Origin: Flavobacteriales bacterium
GTDB taxonomy: Bacteria; Bacteroidota; Bacteroidia; UBA10329
Reading direction: 5' to 3'
DNA length: 64,000 nucleotides
NCBI GenBank assembly: GCA_021739695.1
Contig: JAIPBM010000012.1
Span: forward strand, 1 to 64,000
The notes below the pieces were generated by a model. It searched no databases and was not told the DNA's origin. It worked only from the letters and a program-made list of their open reading frames with translations. Numbering within the stretch: position 1 is the first letter of the stretch; every line of letters starts with the position of its first letter. This document shows, in pieces, positions 59,892 to 64,000 of the stretch. The translations under genes and the position numbers were made by a program.

Positions 59892-61726
59892 TTCTTCGTC
59901 TTCTTAGGCGGATTGGTGACAAGATCAGCCTCGAAAATAACCTGTTCGAACTGAGGACGACTGATCGTATCGCGCAAGTATTTCTCAACCATCAAACTGG
60001 CGATTGGAGCGGCATATTTACTTCCACCACCACCATTCTCTACAAACACGGCCAAGGCAATTTTCGGATCGTCTTTCGGGGCGAAACAAATGAAAATAGA
60101 GTGGTCTTCACCATGCGGATTCTGAGCTGTTCCGGTCTTGCCACACATCACCAAACTATCCAATCTTGAACGATAACCTGTCCCACCTTGCTCAAAAACC
60201 AAGGCCATTCCATCCACCACCGGATCAAAATATTTTCGATCAATAGTGGTCACATGTTTCTCTGTAAATCGATTGCCAATCGGCACTCCATCAATGGCTT
60301 TTACCAAATGTGGTGGATAATAATAACCACGATTGGCAATAGCCGCTGTCATGTTTGCGAGCTGAAGTGGCGTTGTTCCCAACTCACCTTGCCCAATGGC
60401 CATGGAAATAATGGTGAGTGATTTCCAATGATTCACACCATAATGTTTGTCATAAAACTGTTTGGTGGGCACACTTCCAGCATATTCAACTGGCAGATCG
60501 GTATTGAACTTGGTACCCAATCCGAAACTCATCACATGATTTCTCCATATCTCGTAGCCTTCCCAAGGTTTACCTGTGTGGTCGATGATATTTCGGAAAA
60601 CGTTTCCATAATACGCGTTGCACGAATGCTGAATCGACTCGCGTAAATTCAAAGGTGAGCGGTGATCGTGACATCCCATTCTGAAATTGCCGGAAACATA
60701 GCCGCGCGGGCAGCGATAGGTTGTATTCTCGTTGAGCACACCAACCTGTTGCCCAATAAGGGCATTGATCAGTTTGAAGGTTGAACCTGGCGGATTCTGT
60801 TCACTCATCAACGCTCGATTGAAAAGCGGTTTCAGCGTATCTTTCATCAGAAGGCTGTAATTCTCTGAACGAACGCGACCGACCAGTAGATTTGGGTCAA
60901 ACGTTGGTGCGCTGATCAAAGCAAGAATTTCGCCCGTGGATGGTTCGATGGCAACAATGGCTCCCGTTTTATTCTGCATGAGCCGTTCGCCATAAGCCTG
61001 TAACTCAGCATCGATGCTGGAAACAAGCGTTTTTCCAGCAACAGCCACAGTATCATATTTACCTTCTTTATAGCTTCCTTTTTGGCGATTGAACACATCA
61101 ACCATGATCACCTTCACGCCTTTTTTGCCTCTCAATTCTTCTTCATACGACTTCTCGAGGCCGCTTATCCCAACATAATCTCCTCGCTTGTAGTAACTAT
61201 CTTGTTCCAATCTGCTCTGACTGGCTTCGCCTACGTAGCCTAACAAATGCGCGGCAATTGGCTGTGGGTATCTTCTCAGCGTTCTTTTCTGAACGAAAAA
61301 CCCATTCAGCCGATATAATTTCTCTTGCAGATTGGCATAGGTTATCCCAGATATCTGCTTCTGAAAAACGGTTGGTTTTCGCCACGAAAATGCCTTGGCA
61401 TCATTCATACGTTGCGTAAACTGTTCGGTAGTGATTTTCAATATTCGGCAGATCGTGGCCGTATCGATATTGATTGCTTGCTGCGGAACAACCATCAGAT
61501 CATAAGCAGCTTCATTGTAAACAAGAAGTTCCCCATCGCGGTCATAAACAAGGCCCCGCGCAGGATATTCTACCTGATAGCGCAAAACGTTATTCTCGGC
61601 TGATAGCCGATAAGAATCGTCTATTACCTGAATGTAAAAAAGTCGACCAAGAAACGATATGGCAATGAGCACAGCAATGCCCATTACCACATACATCCTA
61701 TCGGTATGTTTTGCTTGAAACGCCAT
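59888..61726 (-). CDS. mrdA: Penicillin-binding protein 2 (transpeptidase)
   Basis: 612 residues. Transmembrane anchor (MYVVMGIAVLIAISFLGRLF, ~11-30), dimerisation region (QVEYPARGLVYDRDGELL ...), and transpeptidase domain with all motifs: SxxK at S315-T-F-K318 (NPPGSTFKLINA), SxN in HSCNAYYG (~368-372), and KTG in VMCGKTGTAQ (~540). The PBP2 C-terminal domain ends in a charged tail. It cross-links glycan made by RodA. The start overlaps the stop of mreD by one base (TAATG). Confidence 0.95.
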   Translation of the reverse strand: MAFQAKHTDRMYVVMGIAVLIAISFLGRLFYIQVIDDSYRLSAENNVLRYQVEYPARGLVYDRDGELLVYNEAAYDLMVVPQQAINIDTATICRILKITTEQFTQRMNDAKAFSWRKPTVFQKQISGITYANLQEKLYRLNGFFVQKRTLRRYPQPIAAHLLGYVGEASQSRLEQDSYYKRGDYVGISGLEKSYEEELRGKKGVKVIMVDVFNRQKGSYKEGKYDTVAVAGKTLVSSIDAELQAYGERLMQNKTGAIVAIEPSTGEILALISAPTFDPNLLVGRVRSENYSLLMKDTLKPLFNRALMSEQNPPGSTFKLINALIGQQVGVLNENTTYRCPRGYVSGNFRMGCHDHRSPLNLRESIQHSCNAYYGNVFRNIIDHTGKPWEGYEIWRNHVMSFGLGTKFNTDLPVEYAGSVPTKQFYDKHYGVNHWKSLTIISMAIGQGELGTTPLQLANMTAAIANRGYYYPPHLVKAIDGVPIGNRFTEKHVTTIDRKYFDPVVDGMALVFEQGGTGYRSRLDSLVMCGKTGTAQNPHGEDHSIFICFAPKDDPKIALAVFVENGGGGSKYAAPIASLMVEKYLRDTISRPQFEQVIFEADLVTNPPKKTKK

Positions 61727-62241
61727 TACCTGCGTCTGTTACTTACAAACAGGTATTCTGCAAGTAAAACGAAGAACAAGGTCAGCGTAGAGCTCAACAG
61801 CGTTTTGAAAAGCGTTCCGAAAAATTCTGAAAACCTGAAGATCTCCAAATAAAACAGCGCTGCATGATGAATGAATATCATCAGAACGGCATACGGAATG
61901 AACCATGCAAAACCGAAATTCTTCAGGTGCGGAAGTGCAGTGAGTTCGTAACCTTCTCTAGGCGACTGCGCTTTAATATAAAGCGGACGATAAAATGCAA
62001 TGAGTGTTGTGGCTGCCGCGTGCATTCCTCCTGTGTTGGAAAACACATCGATACAAAGCCCAAGCATGAATCCAACGAGCAATAGCGGAATTCTTCCAAT
62101 GGAAATAGGAAGTATAAGAATAAGATAAATGTATGGATAGGCGTTGATGTAACCGCCCAAATTCAAATGATTGAACACAAGCACCTGCAAGAGGCACATC
62201 AAGGCAAATTGCCAACCATATTTAAGCAGATCAGTTGTCAC
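61726..62241 (-). CDS. mreD: Rod shape-determining protein MreD
   Basis: 171 residues with five to six membrane helices (WQFALMCLLQVLVFNHLNLG; YPYIYLILILPISIG; PLLLVGFMLGLCIDVFSNTG; GFAWFIPYAVLMIFIHHAAL). The GLCIDVFSNTGGMHAA region is the conserved feature of MreD in Bacteroidota. MreD links MreC and the RodA-PBP2 complex. The start overlaps mreC by 11 bases, and its stop overlaps mrdA. Confidence 0.92.
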   Translation of the reverse strand: MTTDLLKYGWQFALMCLLQVLVFNHLNLGGYINAYPYIYLILILPISIGRIPLLLVGFMLGLCIDVFSNTGGMHAAATTLIAFYRPLYIKAQSPREGYELTALPHLKNFGFAWFIPYAVLMIFIHHAALFYLEIFRFSEFFGTLFKTLLSSTLTLFFVLLAEYLFVSNRRR

Positions 62242-63067
62242 TTATTTCGGCCTGTTTTTCCAATTCTATCTGCTCTATTCGCATCAGGTTATTTACCACG
62301 TAAACCACGCTGATTGAGCTCATGTCGGTCAAAAGATCAACTTCTATCGTGTAAAAATTATCTCCGTCTTCTACTTCGAACGAACGAATCGTACCGATGT
62401 TAATTCCGCTAGGAAACATGGCCGAATAACCTGAGGTCTGGATCAACATTCCTTCGGACAACTGCACGTGATTCGGAATGTCAAGTAGCTGTGCCACTTG
62501 CGGATCACTGCCATCCCACACCAAGGAGCCAATGTATTCAGAGCCGTTCAGCTTAGCGCTGATACTTGAATTCTTGTGGAGCACAGAAATAACCGAAGCA
62601 AAATTCTTAGAAACGTCCTTCACAATCCCCACGATTCCAGTTGATGAAATGACCGCCATTTCGGGCTGCACGCCTTGCAAAATGCCACGGTTTATGGTCA
62701 AGTAATTGCTCCTTCGATCGGTGGTGCTATTGATCACTCTTGCCGGGACATAAGTATAATGCTGACGCGTGACCGAGTCAATTACTTCGGTGGTGTTGGT
62801 GGAAACTTTGAATTTGGAATCCTTAAGAAGAGCTCGCAATGCTGCGTTTTCAATTGCCAACTCCTCGTTGATGGTCTTCAATCGGAAATATTCGGTGATT
62901 CCATTGTTGAATTCATACACATTTCCAACAAGTTGATTGCTAGAATTGAGAATGCTTCCGCGATGAAAGTTGTTGTTTCCGACAATCAGCCAAAAGCATG
63001 TCAATTCAAGCAATAGGAAGACGAAGAATACATGATTCCTGTATATAAAAAGCAGGACATTCTTCAT
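62231..63067 (-). CDS. mreC: Rod shape-determining protein MreC
   Basis: 278 residues. One N-terminal transmembrane segment (VFFVFLLLELTCFWLIVG) is followed by a coiled coil (NEELAIENAALRALLKDS) and the twin beta-barrel domain: RVINSTTDRRSNYLTINRGI, QGVQPEMAVISSTGIVGIVK, VSKNFASVISVLHKNSSISA. It forms a periplasmic scaffold that activates PBP2. It follows mreB by 22 bases and overlaps mreD by 11. Confidence 0.94.
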   Translation of the reverse strand: MKNVLLFIYRNHVFFVFLLLELTCFWLIVGNNNFHRGSILNSSNQLVGNVYEFNNGITEYFRLKTINEELAIENAALRALLKDSKFKVSTNTTEVIDSVTRQHYTYVPARVINSTTDRRSNYLTINRGILQGVQPEMAVISSTGIVGIVKDVSKNFASVISVLHKNSSISAKLNGSEYIGSLVWDGSDPQVAQLLDIPNHVQLSEGMLIQTSGYSAMFPSGINIGTIRSFEVEDGDNFYTIEVDLLTDMSSISVVYVVNNLMRIEQIELEKQAEISDN

Positions 63068-63089
63068 GCTTCATCCCAATTGCAACCGA

Positions 63090-64000
63090 TCATCTCATCA
63101 AAAATGGGAATCGGTCGATGTTTTTAAGTGCAATTCCAGTTCCACGCGCTACAGCCCTTAGCGGATCATCTGCAATATGTACCGGAAGTTTTGTCTTGAG
63201 CGAAATACGCTTATCCAAACCACGAAGCATAGAGCCGCCACCAGCAAGATAAAGACCCGTTCGGTAAATATCTGCCGAAAGCTCGGGCGGAGTCATCTCC
63301 AAGTTATTGAGAATGGCTGTTTCTATTTTAGTGATGGATTTGTCGAGTGCGTGAGCAACTTCTTGATAGGAAACCGTGATCTCTTTCGGGATTCCGGTCA
63401 TAAGGTCACGCCCATGAACTGCGTAATCAGGTGGAGGATTGTCCAATTCGGCCAACGCAGACCCAACTTCAATCTTAATACGTTCAGCAGAACGTTCTCC
63501 AATAAGGATATTATGCTGTCTGCGCATGTAATCTTCGATGTCTGCAGTAAAATCATCGCCAGCCACACGGATAGAACGATCGCAAACGATTCCTCCTAAA
63601 GCAATCACCGCAATCTCGCTGGTTCCACCACCAATATCGATGATCATGTTACCCATCGGCTCTTCCACATCAATACCAATTCCGATAGCGGCAGCCATCG
63701 GCTCCTGGATCAAACGCACGTCTTTAGCGCCAGCGTGTTCTGCAGAGTCACGAACCGCGCGTTTTTCAACCTCGGTAATTCCCGAAGGAATGCAGATGAC
63801 CATTCTGATTTGAGGTGGAAGAAAGTACCTTCTACCTGGATTGATCATCTGAATAAATCCTTTGATCATCTGCTCGGCAGCCTCAAAATCTGCGATCACA
63901 CCATCCTTAAGCGGACGAATGGTTTCGATATTCTTGTGGGTTTTTCCATGCATTTGCTGGGCCTTCTTGCCTATGGCAACAATCTTCCCAGTTTGAATAT
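63090..64000 (-). CDS. mreB: Actin-like cell-shape protein MreB (5' end outside window)
   Basis: About 303 residues of the C-terminal part are in the window; the N-terminal ~40 lie beyond the edge, since the frame is open to the last base and continues upstream of the ATG at 63953 as QTGKIVAIGKKAQQM. Actin-fold motifs: phosphate loop 2 DIGGGTSEIAVIALGG, VICIPSGITEVEKRA, and adenosine loop GLYLAGGGSMLRGLDKRI. MreB filaments guide the RodA-PBP2 complex round the cell. First gene of the operon in this window; promoter outside. Confidence 0.96.
   Translation of the reverse strand, partial: IQTGKIVAIGKKAQQMHGKTHKNIETIRPLKDGVIADFEAAEQMIKGFIQMINPGRRYFLPPQIRMVICIPSGITEVEKRAVRDSAEHAGAKDVRLIQEPMAAAIGIGIDVEEPMGNMIIDIGGGTSEIAVIALGGIVCDRSIRVAGDDFTADIEDYMRRQHNILIGERSAERIKIEVGSALAELDNPPPDYAVHGRDLMTGIPKEITVSYQEVAHALDKSITKIETAILNNLEMTPPELSADIYRTGLYLAGGGSMLRGLDKRISLKTKLPVHIADDPLRAVARGTGIALKNIDRFPFLMR

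Noticed and set aside
1-64000. CRISPR array, prophage, IS element or defence island
   Set aside because: No regularly spaced direct repeats with spacers, no transposase, integrase, phage structural or restriction/toxin genes were seen.

Overview
The window comes from the chromosome of a Bacteroidota bacterium, most likely of the flavobacterial/cryomorphacean type. Class or family cannot be fixed from sequence alone. Evidence: type IX secretion (T9SS) C-terminal sorting domains on several secreted proteins, SprB-type repeats, TonB-dependent receptors with N-terminal carboxypeptidase-like domains, the Bacteroidota -7 promoter box TAnnTTTG in front of many genes, almost no Shine-Dalgarno sequences, and a Bacteroidota-style SecA. 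No rRNA, tRNA, CRISPR array, IS element or prophage was seen.

Layout. 1-2.5 kb: a gene tail, GC-rich repeats, a T9SS cargo gene carrying an in-frame repeat, a 670-base non-coding stretch with a degenerate 21-bp tandem array, and a TonB-C-like secreted protein. 2.5-13 kb: a giant alpha-2-macroglobulin, a thiolase, an Rrf2 regulator, a barrel protein, and a leftward operon of membrane protein, cytochrome c and hflX. 13-18.3 kb: a rightward operon of two amidohydrolase-family proteins (two of the three modules lack the metal ligands) and an endonuclease/exonuclease/phosphatase protein. 18.3-27.2 kb: a GC-rich TonB receptor gene, then a translationally coupled PhoX/PhoD phosphatase pair facing a second TonB receptor, then an unknown secreted protein. 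27.2-31 kb: an acyltransferase, a lipoprotein/T9SS pair, and a DnaQ-like exonuclease cluster. 31-35 kb: a double-ATPase ABC protein and two tandem OmpA lipoproteins. 35-41 kb: T9SS surface proteins, an MFS transporter and a second acyltransferase. 41-48 kb: a propeller-sensor/PP2C phosphatase, a TlpA-like lipoprotein pair, an ALDH7 dehydrogenase and an orphan PAS protein. 48-57 kb: a PIN-PhoH protein, secA, a DinB-like protein, a DUF4197 protein and a PpiD-like foldase. 57-64 kb: the leftward cell-shape operon mreB-mreC-mreD-mrdA-rodA, with a GT-C-like membrane protein downstream.

How they work together: much of the window is envelope biology. SecA, the PpiD-like foldase, OmpA lipoproteins and the T9SS cargo serve export and the outer surface; the mre/mrd/rod operon builds the lateral wall; the PhoX/PhoD pair plus TonB receptor looks like extracellular phosphate scavenging. 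Gene packing is tight: neighbouring genes overlap by ATGA, TTGA, TGATG or TAATG junctions, and convergent genes abut or overlap by 4-11 bases.

The items most worth a second look are the TonB-plug-like segment in the bait position of the alpha-2-macroglobulin, the degenerate 21-bp array, the inactive-looking amidohydrolase modules, palindromic repeats read in frame inside two proteins, and promoter boxes lying 4-6 bases before start codons (possible leaderless mRNAs). I did not find a clear new multi-gene system. Residue positions are hand counts and long-range ones may be off by a few.
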